From Competibacteraceae bacterium UBA3908 (GTDB lineage Bacteria > Pseudomonadota > Gammaproteobacteria > Competibacterales > Competibacteraceae), in the NCBI GenBank assembly GCA_002391525.1, contig DGFE01000232.1:1-7059 (forward strand): a stretch of 7,059 nt of DNA. The letters are read 5' to 3'. The position numbers and the translations under genes were made by a program. The first letter of the stretch is position 1, and each line of letters begins with the position of its first letter. Below are positions 1 to 6,760 of the stretch, piece after piece. The notes beneath the pieces were generated by a model, which saw only the letters and a program-made list of their open reading frames with translations, was not told where the DNA came from and searched no databases.

Positions 1-957
1 TTACGCAACGCCCTCTTGCATGCTGGTCACGTCGCGGACATCGTTTCCATGCCGTTCCGTTTTTTTCCCGAACCGCAAATCGTGCGAGCGATTCGGGTAT
101 GGGAAAGTGAAGACTTCACCGCGCTCAATCTATACGAACCCGACCTGGTCATCTGTCTCAAATTTCCAGCCTTTTACCTCGCGCATCCCCTGAAACGCGC
201 CTGGATACTGCATCAATTCCGCGACGCTTACGATCTGTATGATCCCGGCGGCAAGCAAGCCCTGAGCGACGAAACCCGACTTCTCATCAAACAATGCGAC
301 ACGGCTCATCTCAGTCAATGTCAGCACCTGTTCGCCTTGTCGCTGACCGTCGCCAATCGTCTACGACATTTCAACGGCCTCATCGCCAAGCCTCTTTATC
401 ATCCGCCGCCAGAAGCCGAACGGTTCTACTCCGCTCCTCCTCAACCTTATGTTTTTGCTCCCAGTCGCTTGGAATCGCTCAAGCGCCAAGACTTGTTGAT
501 CGAGTCAATGCGGTACGTCAAAGCTCCGGTCTGGGCCATCATCGCGGGCATGGGTGGACAGTACGGCCGTTTGAACGAGATGGTTCATCATTACGATCTG
601 GGACAGCGAGTCCGACTGATCGGTCAGCTCTCTCCAGAAGAACTGCGCGCTTTCTACGCCAATTGTCTGGCGGTTTTTTTTGGACCCAAGGACGAAGATT
701 ACGGCTATGTTACCTTGGAGTCCATGTTGGCCGCCAAGCCCGTCATTACCTGCCATGACTCCGGTGGCCCGCTGGAATTCATCACCCATGAAGTCAATGG
801 TCTCGTCGTCGCTCCCGAGCCTCAAGCAATCGCCGACGCGATTGATCGTCTGGCGGCTCACCGCAATCGATCCATCGAACTGGGAAGAAACGGCCAAGCC
901 CAGTACCAGGCCATGGCGTTGTCTTGGGATCATGTCGTTTCCACCCTGATCAGCTAG
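1..957 (+). CDS. GT4-family glycosyltransferase, 5'-truncated by window edge
   Basis: The frame is open from base 1 and gives 318 residues to a TAG stop. The N-terminal Rossmann start (usually a GG-rich loop after the first strand) is missing, so the true start lies upstream. The TTG at 16 is inside the domain and is not a start. The C-terminal GT-B half is clear: a strand with YVFAPSRLESLKRQDLLIES (codons 150-169), where R and K are the usual nucleotide-sugar phosphate contacts, then AGMG, and the E-x7-E motif in EDYGYVTLE (Glu at bases 694-696 and 718-720), followed by AAKPVI and a GGP loop. Family knowledge: retaining transferases that use nucleotide sugars to build surface polysaccharide or O-antigen in the cytoplasm. 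It closely resembles the N-terminal module of the next gene, which suggests duplication. It lies 18 bases upstream of that gene and is probably co-transcribed. Sugar specificity is unknown. T runs of 7 (60-66) and 8 (674-681) lie in the frame. Confidence 0.92.
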   Translation, partial: LRNALLHAGHVADIVSMPFRFFPEPQIVRAIRVWESEDFTALNLYEPDLVICLKFPAFYLAHPLKRAWILHQFRDAYDLYDPGGKQALSDETRLLIKQCDTAHLSQCQHLFALSLTVANRLRHFNGLIAKPLYHPPPEAERFYSAPPQPYVFAPSRLESLKRQDLLIESMRYVKAPVWAIIAGMGGQYGRLNEMVHHYDLGQRVRLIGQLSPEELRAFYANCLAVFFGPKDEDYGYVTLESMLAAKPVITCHDSGGPLEFITHEVNGLVVAPEPQAIADAIDRLAAHRNRSIELGRNGQAQYQAMALSWDHVVSTLIS

Positions 958-975
958 CAATCAATAATCGCCCCT

Positions 976-3372
976 ATGAAGATCGCCATCGTCGCACCCT
1001 GCCCGGTACCCTTCATCGTCGGCGGTGCCGAAAAACTGTGGTGGGGACTGGCGCGCCATTTCAACGAGAATACGCCCCACCAGGCCGATATCATCAAACT
1101 GCCAGCGCCAGAAGCCGATTTCTGGTCGCTCATGGACAGCTATCAGCGTTTCAGTCTACTCCGGTTGGACGGCTTCGATCTGGTGATCTCCGGCAAATAT
1201 CCGGCCTGGATGGTCGAGCACCCGCGTCACGTTTGTTATATGCTGCACCGCCTGCGCGGCCTCTACGATGCCTATCCGGGACCACCGCTGGGCGATGCCC
1301 GATCCTATCCGCCCGCGATTCGGACGCTATTGGATTTACTGGACCACAATAGGGGGCGGCGTGAGATATTGCCCGAACTGTTCGCAAGTCTGATGGAAAT
1401 CTCCACCGACGATGAAGAGGCAAAGGCCGCGTTCGATTTTCCCGGACCCCTCAGTCGCGTCGTGGTGCATTTTCTGGATAATCTGGCGCTGGATCCTGCA
1501 CGCATCCGCCGCTTCGCGGCCATCTCCCATACCGTAGCGCGGCGACCCGATTACTTTCCGGCAGGCGCGGAGGTGGCCGTTGTTTATCCGCCCAGCAATC
1601 TCACCGTCTCTCCAGGAGATCGTTACGAATCGTTTTTCACCGTCAGCCGCCTGGACGAACCGAAGCGCGTTGGTTTGTTGATCGAAGCCATGGGTCATGT
1701 CGAGGCTGACGTCAAGCTTCTCATCGCGGGGGTGGGTCCCGCCGAGGAACGGTTACGGGCGCTGGCCGATGGTGATTCCCGCATCAGCCTGCTGGGCTTC
1801 AAAAGCGATGCCGAGTTGGCGACGCTTTATCAAAACGCCCTGGCGGTGCCATTCGTTCCCTACCAGGAAGATTATGGGCTGATTACGGTAGAGGCGATGC
1901 TGGCGGCGAAACCGGTCATCACCGTAAAAGACGCCGGTGGCCCGACCGAATTGGTGCGGCACGGCGAGAACGGCCTGAGTGTCGACGCCACTCCTCAGGC
2001 GTTGGGGCGAGCCTTTACCCAACTGGCTGAAGACCGGCAACTGGCCAGGACCCTGGGGAAGCGTGGGCGACAGGATGCCGAAAAGATTACCTGGCATGCG
2101 GTAGCCGATATCCTGGTCGATTCCTTACCCAAGCCGCCGTTCATTCCCACGGCGGCGCGGCGGCGCAGGAACAAAAAACTGGTGGTGGTCACGACCTTTG
2201 CGATCCATCCGCCGCGCCATGGTGGGCAAAATCGCGTCTACCACCTTTATCGTCGCCTCGCCGCGGAATTCGATATCGTGATCATTGCCCTGGTCGATCA
2301 GGGCGTACCGCAAACCCGGGTCGAAATCGCCCCTGGCCTGTGGGAGCTGCGCATCGCCAAGAGTCGCGAGCACGCCGCGCAGGAAGCCAGGCTCCAGGAG
2401 CAGGTCCCCATCCCTATCGCCGACATCGCCGCCGCCCTGTACTATCGGCATACGCCAGCGCTCCTGGACGCCATCCAGCAGGAATCGGCGGATGCCACCG
2501 CGCTGGTGGCCTGCCATCCCTATCTGTTTCCGGCCCTGGCGGAGGTATCGGCCAAACCGGTCTGGTACGAAGCTCAAGACGTCGAATTTCAGCTCAAGGC
2601 TGCCCTGATGCCGCGCGAAGGCATGGGGGCCGAACTGGCGGCGCGGGTAAAACGTCTGGAGCAAACCTGTTGCGAAGCGGCACAATCGATCCTGGTCTGT
2701 GCAAAGGAAGATGCGGAGATCTTGAGTCGGGAATTTCTTGTCGACCCCAACAAATTCATTTTGACGCCCAATGGCACCAATTGCGATGAGATAGAGTATA
2801 AGGACCTGCCCGCCCGACAGGCTTTGAAACGACGCCTGGGCTGTGCGGCGCAGCGTTTCGTCCTGTTCATGGGCAGCGGCCATCAACCCAACATCACCGC
2901 CACCGAAGACATATTCAAACTGGCCGCGGCCCTGCCCAAGATCTTTTTCGTGATCGTCGGCAGCGTATGTTACGCTTTCGATCCGGCGCTCAAACCGGAA
3001 AACGTGTGGCTATTGGGCGAAGTCACCGAAATCAGCCGCAAAATCATCATGGAACTGGCCGACATTGCCTTGAACCCCATGTCGGGCGGCTCGGGCACCA
3101 ATCTGAAGATGCTGGATTATTTCGCTGCCGGAGTTCCCGTCATCGCTACGGATAAAGGCGCTCGCGGACTCGATGTGGTTGATGGCGAGCATTTACTCAT
3201 TCGCTCCGTCGTGGATATGCCTCGCGCTCTCGATCAGCTACTCGCGCAACCAGAATATGCGGCTCGCCTGTCCCGATCAGCCCGGCGACACGTCGAGGAG
3301 CATTTCGACTGGCAGGTGATAGCAAGCCGGACATTAGCCGACATCCAGCGTCTCACTCACTCATTACCGTAG
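976..3372 (+). CDS. Two-module glycosyltransferase (GT4-like + GT4-like fusion)
   Basis: This is a 798-residue protein, about twice the usual length of about 350-420 for the family. Module 1 (about residues 1-385) begins MKIAIVAPCPVPFIVGGAEK with the GGAE donor-side loop, and continues with FFTVSRLDEPKR (220-231), AGVGP, and E298-x7-E306 in EDYGLITVE, then AAKPVI and GGP. A basic, Pro/Arg-rich linker (about 385-401) leads to module 2 (about 401-798). Module 2 has a second Rossmann start, VVVTTFAIHPPRHGGQNRV, then FMGSG (631-635) and a variant sugar-nucleotide motif, GGSGTNLKMLDYFAAGVPVI (704-723). There the E-x7-E pattern is replaced by a G-T..K..D arrangement seen in other O-antigen-type transferases. 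Both modules look complete, so the enzyme could add two sugars in succession. Module 1 carries extra sequence (about 100-175) absent from the upstream paralog. The ATG at 976 has no clear Shine-Dalgarno, so translational coupling to the upstream gene is likely. Acceptor and donors are not determinable here. Confidence 0.93.
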   Translation: MKIAIVAPCPVPFIVGGAEKLWWGLARHFNENTPHQADIIKLPAPEADFWSLMDSYQRFSLLRLDGFDLVISGKYPAWMVEHPRHVCYMLHRLRGLYDAYPGPPLGDARSYPPAIRTLLDLLDHNRGRREILPELFASLMEISTDDEEAKAAFDFPGPLSRVVVHFLDNLALDPARIRRFAAISHTVARRPDYFPAGAEVAVVYPPSNLTVSPGDRYESFFTVSRLDEPKRVGLLIEAMGHVEADVKLLIAGVGPAEERLRALADGDSRISLLGFKSDAELATLYQNALAVPFVPYQEDYGLITVEAMLAAKPVITVKDAGGPTELVRHGENGLSVDATPQALGRAFTQLAEDRQLARTLGKRGRQDAEKITWHAVADILVDSLPKPPFIPTAARRRRNKKLVVVTTFAIHPPRHGGQNRVYHLYRRLAAEFDIVIIALVDQGVPQTRVEIAPGLWELRIAKSREHAAQEARLQEQVPIPIADIAAALYYRHTPALLDAIQQESADATALVACHPYLFPALAEVSAKPVWYEAQDVEFQLKAALMPREGMGAELAARVKRLEQTCCEAAQSILVCAKEDAEILSREFLVDPNKFILTPNGTNCDEIEYKDLPARQALKRRLGCAAQRFVLFMGSGHQPNITATEDIFKLAAALPKIFFVIVGSVCYAFDPALKPENVWLLGEVTEISRKIIMELADIALNPMSGGSGTNLKMLDYFAAGVPVIATDKGARGLDVVDGEHLLIRSVVDMPRALDQLLAQPEYAARLSRSARRHVEEHFDWQVIASRTLADIQRLTHSLP

Positions 3373-3379
3373 CGAAAGC

Positions 3380-3383
3380 AAGG
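3380..3383 (+). promoter_or_regulatory. Ribosome binding site of the FkbM methyltransferase gene
   Basis: AAGG within GCAAGG lies seven bases upstream of the ATG at 3391 and supports that start. The gene begins 18 bases after the stop of the double glycosyltransferase. Confidence 0.6.
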
Positions 3384-3390
3384 TATCCCC

Positions 3391-4083
3391 ATGGATTTTG
3401 AGAACCGATTGCAGACCGTTTATCAAGCTTTCCTCACACCGGGTGCCGCGGTCATCGACGTGGGCGCCCATGTCGGACGGCACACCATCCCCCTTGCCAA
3501 AACGGTCGGCTCCACGGGATGGGTATTGGCGGTCGAACCCCTGGCCGAGTGTCAGCAACCCTTACTGACCAATCTTCGCGATGCCGGCGTTGCCCGATGG
3601 GTTGACCTCCTGAATTGCGCCTTGGCGGATTTCAGCGGCGAGAGCAACTTCGTGGTCGCTCAAAACCTGCTGGAATACAGTGGCCTGCGGGAACGGGTGT
3701 ATGATGCGCCAACCTCGACCACCTTACGCCCAATCACCGTGCGGCGTCTCGATGAATTGAACTGCAAAAAACAGCCGATTGCTTACATCAAGATAGACGC
3801 CGAGGGCGGTGAACTGGCCATCGTGCGTGGCGGTGAGCACATGATCGCCCGCGACCGCCCCGTGGTGTCGTTCAAGTTCGGCATGAATTCCGCGAGGGGA
3901 TATGGCATTTGCCCTGAAGACGTGTTCGATTTCTGGGCGCGGTTGCGTTATACCGTATTCGACATTCTAGGGCACACCCTGAACCGGCAAGCTTTCGCGG
4001 AGAGCGCTCATCTCCAGCACGTATGGGATTATTTCGCGGTGCCCTCTGAAATGGCCGGTTCTTTCCATTTTCCACCAACTTGA
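3391..4083 (+). CDS. FkbM-family SAM-dependent methyltransferase
   Basis: A 230-residue protein of normal length for the family. The SAM-binding motif I is VIDVGAHVGRHTIPLA (residues 21-36), followed by an acidic strand end in VLAVEP (Glu49) that would hold the SAM ribose. The FkbM signature appears as RRLDEL (118-123) and IKIDAEGGELAIVRGG (133-148), corresponding to the family's IDxEGxE...LxG segment. Members O-methylate sugars or polyketides, and in glycan clusters they typically methylate hydroxyls of O-antigen, exopolysaccharide or glycoprotein sugars. Placement directly after the glycosyltransferases supports a glycan-modifying role in the cytoplasm. In the strand after the signature, RPVVSFKFG (155-164) has Lys where many family members have a Glu. 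This may be a simple variant. It is the last gene of the plus-strand run and converges on the metalloprotease gene. The substrate is unknown. Confidence 0.92.
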   Translation: MDFENRLQTVYQAFLTPGAAVIDVGAHVGRHTIPLAKTVGSTGWVLAVEPLAECQQPLLTNLRDAGVARWVDLLNCALADFSGESNFVVAQNLLEYSGLRERVYDAPTSTTLRPITVRRLDELNCKKQPIAYIKIDAEGGELAIVRGGEHMIARDRPVVSFKFGMNSARGYGICPEDVFDFWARLRYTVFDILGHTLNRQAFAESAHLQHVWDYFAVPSEMAGSFHFPPT

Positions 4084-4132
4084 ATGCGGAGCACCATCGA
4101 TTTCATCCTCCTACCCCAGTCGCCCCGCATTC
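4082..4132. terminator. Inverted repeat between convergent genes, possible bidirectional terminator
   Basis: GAATGCGG at 4082-4089 is the exact reverse complement of CCGCATTC at 4125-4132, with a 35-base spacer. It overlaps the stop codon of the methyltransferase gene and ends one base before the stop of the metalloprotease gene. The symmetric position suggests a role in ending both transcripts. The loop is long and no T run follows on either strand, so it is not a standard Rho-independent terminator. Confidence 0.35.
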
Positions 4133-6574
4133 CTATCGCACACACCCCTGATTGATGATCTGCTGGACGCGACCCTGGAATTCCGCGGACTGGATGAAAT
4201 CTCGACGCACCTGATCGCGCGTGCGACTGTTCAGTTGATTCACCCAGAAGTTGAACCCGTTCAGGTCTCCGCCCCGCCGCAGGAAGGCGTAGTATAGGTC
4301 GGCGACGAAATCGCGATTGGAACGTCGGCGATTGGTGTATTCGGCGCTGGCCAGGAATTGCCGGGAAATAGCGTCCACTTCGGCCACCACCGCTGTCGCC
4401 CCCTGGCATTGCGCCACCCGGAATCGTCCCAGCCAGTAGTTGAAGCCGTTGGTGTCCGGCAACCGGTTGAGAAACCCGCGGTAAAAGTCGATCACCGCAT
4501 ACACTTCCCCCCGGCTGGCGGTATTGCCAAAGAGCCCTTGCATGTAGCTGGCAAACTCAGGAGAAAACAGGAAATGGAACAGCACCAGGCTGCGCGGAGA
4601 ACCCGCCGCCAGCTGCCCATTCCAGTAGCTCAGCCCGCCGCTGTCGGGCTCACGGTTAAAGAAAGTGTGATAGAGATCGGTGATGTATTGAGTCCCGGAA
4701 GTGTTACGGCTGAGGTATTCGGGGCTGGTAAAAAACTGGCCGGCCATGACCCGAAAAGCTTCCTGAACGTCGACTCCCAGGGTTTGCGACCGCTCGATCT
4801 CGCCTTGCCAGAAAGCAAGACCGCTGGAATCGGGACTACGACCCAGGATAGCCTGATAATACCGCGTGATCAGGGCTTGCTCGGCGGCGGGATTGACCGC
4901 GTTGAAAGTAGCGGTGACGTTCCGGGCGGCGTCCATGGCGACCGAACAGCTACCCGTACCCGAGCAGGCGCCGCTCCAACCGGCGAAGGTGAACCCGCCG
5001 GCGGGAACGGCAGCCAGAGCGACCGTGGCGCCAGCCGGGTACGTTTCCGTACAGTCGCTGCCGCAATTAATCCCAGCCGGATTGCTGGTCACCGTCCCGC
5101 TGCCGGTTTTACCGACGGTCAGGGGATAGGATTGGGTGTTCGTGACCGTTATGCAAGACGGACTGCTGCTGGCTGTCTGGGCAACATAGTTGCTCATCGC
5201 GGTGCTGACGCGGGACGCCGCGACGCCATACGGATGATTCTGGCCGAAGGTGAGGGCGATATTCGCCATTCCTCCACCCAGCAGGTGGCAATAACTCATG
5301 AGGGTGCCTTTGCCGGAGCCGGGCACGCCACCGGTGAGCGAGTTCAGGCCCGGCAGGGACTCGCCACCCGCCCAGCAACCGGCGTCCCCTTCCACGCCGT
5401 AGCAGGCATCGACCGGATTGGCGTTACCGCCGATGCCACCATAGCAGTGCGTATGCGGCGAATCGAAATTGTGCCCGATCTCGTGGCTGACCACGACCAC
5501 ATCCCAGACGGGTTGGGGGTTGCTGAGTTGGAAGTCGCCTTGCAGGCTGGAGCTGTAGCCATAACCGTATTGGTTATTGCACAGAACACCCAACCAGGCC
5601 ACCCCTCCCCCCAAGTCGCGCCCGCTCAGAAAATGGGCGATGGCGCGCTTCACGCCTTGCCGGTTGGCATTCCAATAGTCACCGAAATCGCCCAAGCCCT
5701 GGATGGGGTCGGCGTGGTTCCATGGATCCGTGGCGGGACCTCCAGCCCATAGACTGATGTCGCCTACCACCAGCCTTGCGTTGGCCTCTCGCTGATAGAT
5801 GGCCGAAGCATAGGCAAAGAGATCGCCGATATAACGGGTTGCGGCGGTAGTATTCCCGAATAAACCGAAAAACTCGCCATCGGTCTCGATGGCGACCCGC
5901 ACCTCATAGAGTTGGCCCGCCGCCAAAGGTTTTGGCACAAAGTCGCTGCGCCTCGCCCGACCGGGAGGGATCAATATATCGTTTCCGGGTTTGGGACCAC
6001 GCTGGGACAGCGTCACCGCATCCGACAGACCGCTTCGCTTGATTTCGCGACTGGTCAGCCCTGTGAGCGGACCACCCGCCTCCGCGCCGCCCGCCAGAAT
6101 CCAGAACTTATTCCCCTGTTGCACGATACCCCGCATCACGCCTTGCGGATCGGCGGACAGGACAACCAACGAATCCGCGGCGCCCCGGATCCTGCCCTGG
6201 AAATAGCCGGTGGCTGGCGGTTCCAGGCTATCCTCACCCTCGGGCTGATGCGCCACGATGCGGGCATCGGGGGCAAACACCTCGAAACGCTGCAACTCCA
6301 AGGAAACCGGTGAATCCTCCTGGTCGAGCAGCACGTTATCCACGACCAGGGATTGGCCTACCGCAACCCGCGCCAGCAGCGCCACCGGTTGAGCGGACTC
6401 CATGGTGGCGACATATTTTTGCGCGAGCGCGCTGGACGCCATGAACATTGCCGCCAACAAGGCGGCCATTTTGAACGCGCTTTGACAAAAAACGACTATT
6501 TTTAATGACAATAGATCTAAAAATTTGACATTTTTTTGTTTTCCGTGGAGCGTATTGCAAAGTTTATCGCTCAT
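4133..6574 (-). CDS. Secreted reprolysin-like zinc metalloprotease with InlB-like repeat and DUF4214 tail
   Basis: An 813-residue protein from the ATG at 6574. I chose it over a TTG at 6589 because GAAGG lies eight bases before it. Residues 36-51 form the hydrophobic core and AxA site of a signal peptide (ALA|Q), preceded by an unusually long 35-residue n-region. A propeptide-like stretch follows (about 52-210) and ends near the basic RARR (206-209). The catalytic domain (about 222-465) carries HEIGHNFDSPH (364-374): H364, H368 and H374 are the predicted zinc ligands and E365 the catalytic base. The Met-turn is in LMSYCH (M426), as in metzincins of the M12B type. The Gly usual after the second His is Asp371 here. 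Next come an InlB-B-type repeat (about 481-561, GGFTFAGWSGACSGTGSC) and four DUF4214-like units (566-810). Many cysteines fit an exported, disulfide-containing enzyme. It probably degrades external proteins. The substrate and export route beyond Sec are unknown. Confidence 0.93.
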   Translation of the reverse strand: MSDKLCNTLHGKQKNVKFLDLLSLKIVVFCQSAFKMAALLAAMFMASSALAQKYVATMESAQPVALLARVAVGQSLVVDNVLLDQEDSPVSLELQRFEVFAPDARIVAHQPEGEDSLEPPATGYFQGRIRGAADSLVVLSADPQGVMRGIVQQGNKFWILAGGAEAGGPLTGLTSREIKRSGLSDAVTLSQRGPKPGNDILIPPGRARRSDFVPKPLAAGQLYEVRVAIETDGEFFGLFGNTTAATRYIGDLFAYASAIYQREANARLVVGDISLWAGGPATDPWNHADPIQGLGDFGDYWNANRQGVKRAIAHFLSGRDLGGGVAWLGVLCNNQYGYGYSSSLQGDFQLSNPQPVWDVVVVSHEIGHNFDSPHTHCYGGIGGNANPVDACYGVEGDAGCWAGGESLPGLNSLTGGVPGSGKGTLMSYCHLLGGGMANIALTFGQNHPYGVAASRVSTAMSNYVAQTASSSPSCITVTNTQSYPLTVGKTGSGTVTSNPAGINCGSDCTETYPAGATVALAAVPAGGFTFAGWSGACSGTGSCSVAMDAARNVTATFNAVNPAAEQALITRYYQAILGRSPDSSGLAFWQGEIERSQTLGVDVQEAFRVMAGQFFTSPEYLSRNTSGTQYITDLYHTFFNREPDSGGLSYWNGQLAAGSPRSLVLFHFLFSPEFASYMQGLFGNTASRGEVYAVIDFYRGFLNRLPDTNGFNYWLGRFRVAQCQGATAVVAEVDAISRQFLASAEYTNRRRSNRDFVADLYYAFLRRGGDLNGFNFWVNQLNSRTRDQVRRDFIQSAEFQGRVQQIINQGCVR
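4142..4162. repeat. 21-bp direct repeat, copy 1 (3' end of metalloprotease gene)
   Basis: These 21 bases are identical to 7027-7047. Read on the minus strand they are seven codons for QIINQGC in the C-terminal tail. Identity down to codon choice suggests recent common ancestry or gene conversion of the tails. Confidence 0.9.
4145..4879 (-). repeat. Four tandem DUF4214-like units in the metalloprotease C-terminus
   Basis: Four copies of the pattern Y..hLxRxxDxxGhxhWxxxh occur (h = hydrophobic): LITRYYQAILGRSPDSSGLA, then ITDLYHTFFNREPDSGGLSY, VIDFYRGFLNRLPDTNGFNY and VADLYYAFLRRGGDLNGFNF, each followed within a few dozen residues by an F..S.E[YF] segment. In 813-residue numbering they span about 566-620, 630-678, 690-746 and 756-810. 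DUF4214 is common at the C-terminus of secreted bacterial proteins and its function is not settled. An anchoring or assembly role is only an inference. Confidence 0.85.
4892..5134 (-). other. InlB B-repeat-like domain within the metalloprotease
   Basis: The encoded segment runs from YPLTVGKTGSGTVTSNPAG through CGSDCTETYPAGATVALAAV and FAGWSGACSGTGSCSVAMDA to NVTATFN. The G-x-V-x-S-x-P-x-G-I-x-C start, the GW core and the final V-T-A-x-F are typical of the divergent InlB B-repeat fold. Its two Cys pairs probably form disulfides. In other secreted hydrolases this domain sits between the enzyme and attachment modules, as it does here. Confidence 0.8.
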
Positions 6575-6697
6575 AAAACTCGCCTTCAATGTGAATTTAT
6601 TACTTAAAAATCAGTAGAATAAATAGATTTAACTTTCTTGACCGTGTTTATGTCGGGCAATTTTCCTGCCACTGTTTCGTCAGTTCTCAAGCGCAAG
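6575..6697 (-). promoter_or_regulatory. AT-rich leader/promoter region of the metalloprotease gene
   Basis: The stretch between the hairpin at 6698-6723 and the start at 6574 becomes clearly AT-rich compared with the surrounding genes, and the AT-richness continues into the first about 35 codons. It is the only place for a minus-strand promoter after the terminator. TATTCT at 6621-6616 (minus) could be a -10 box, but no good -35 box is found at the right distance, so no precise promoter is called. Confidence 0.4.
6583..6587 (-). promoter_or_regulatory. Ribosome binding site of the metalloprotease gene
   Basis: On the minus strand GAAGG stands eight bases upstream of the ATG at 6574. It would overlap the coding sequence if the upstream TTG (6589) were the start, so it favours the ATG. 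Confidence 0.65.
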
Positions 6698-6723
6698 AAA
6701 GCCGGAGCCCGAGCCCCGGCTTT
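6698..6723. terminator. Intrinsic terminator hairpin
   Basis: AAAGCCGG at 6698-6705 pairs perfectly with CCGGCTTT at 6716-6723. Allowing one A-C mismatch, two more pairs close a CCGA tetraloop at 6709-6712. On the minus strand the stem is followed by CTTG, a weak U tract, with the flanking A and T runs inside the stem. It would stop minus-strand transcripts coming from the Rpn-like remnant or the gene at the right edge, and so insulate the metalloprotease promoter. No plus-strand gene lies just upstream. Confidence 0.7.
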
Positions 6724-6742
6724 ATCGTGAATTCGCAAACGC

Positions 6743-6759
6743 ATCCTATCGGATAGGAT
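6743..6759. repeat. Short perfect hairpin just after the Rpn-like remnant
   Basis: ATCCTAT (6743-6749) and ATAGGAT (6753-6759) form a 7-bp perfect inverted repeat around CGG. It begins one base after the stop codon of the remnant on the minus strand. There is no T run, so it may be an operator-like palindrome or a scar and not a terminator. Confidence 0.5.
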
Positions 6760-6760
6760 T

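Noticed and set aside
16..18. TTG as the start of the first glycosyltransferase
   Set aside because: The frame is open to base 1 and the N-terminal Rossmann strand is missing, so the gene begins outside the window.
2125..2886. A 253-codon minus-strand frame inside the double glycosyltransferase gene
   Set aside because: It is antisense to a well-supported coding region, with no motif and no ribosome binding site of note.
4145..4879. DUF4214 array as an RTX or type I secretion signal
   Set aside because: No GGxGxDxxx nonapeptide repeats are present and a Sec-type signal peptide is at the N-terminus.
4358..5752. A 464-codon open frame on the plus strand opposite the metalloprotease gene
   Set aside because: It is antisense to a gene with clear domains, shows low-complexity Gly/Arg/Ala-rich composition and no recognisable motif, and fits a GC-rich shadow frame.
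6482..6530. Plus-strand TTGACA words at 6482 and 6525 as promoters
   Set aside because: No acceptable -10 box at 16-18 bases, and no plus-strand gene follows before the window ends.
6587..6589. TTG as the start of the metalloprotease
   Set aside because: The GAAGG at 6587-6583 overlaps it and is well spaced for the ATG at 6574.
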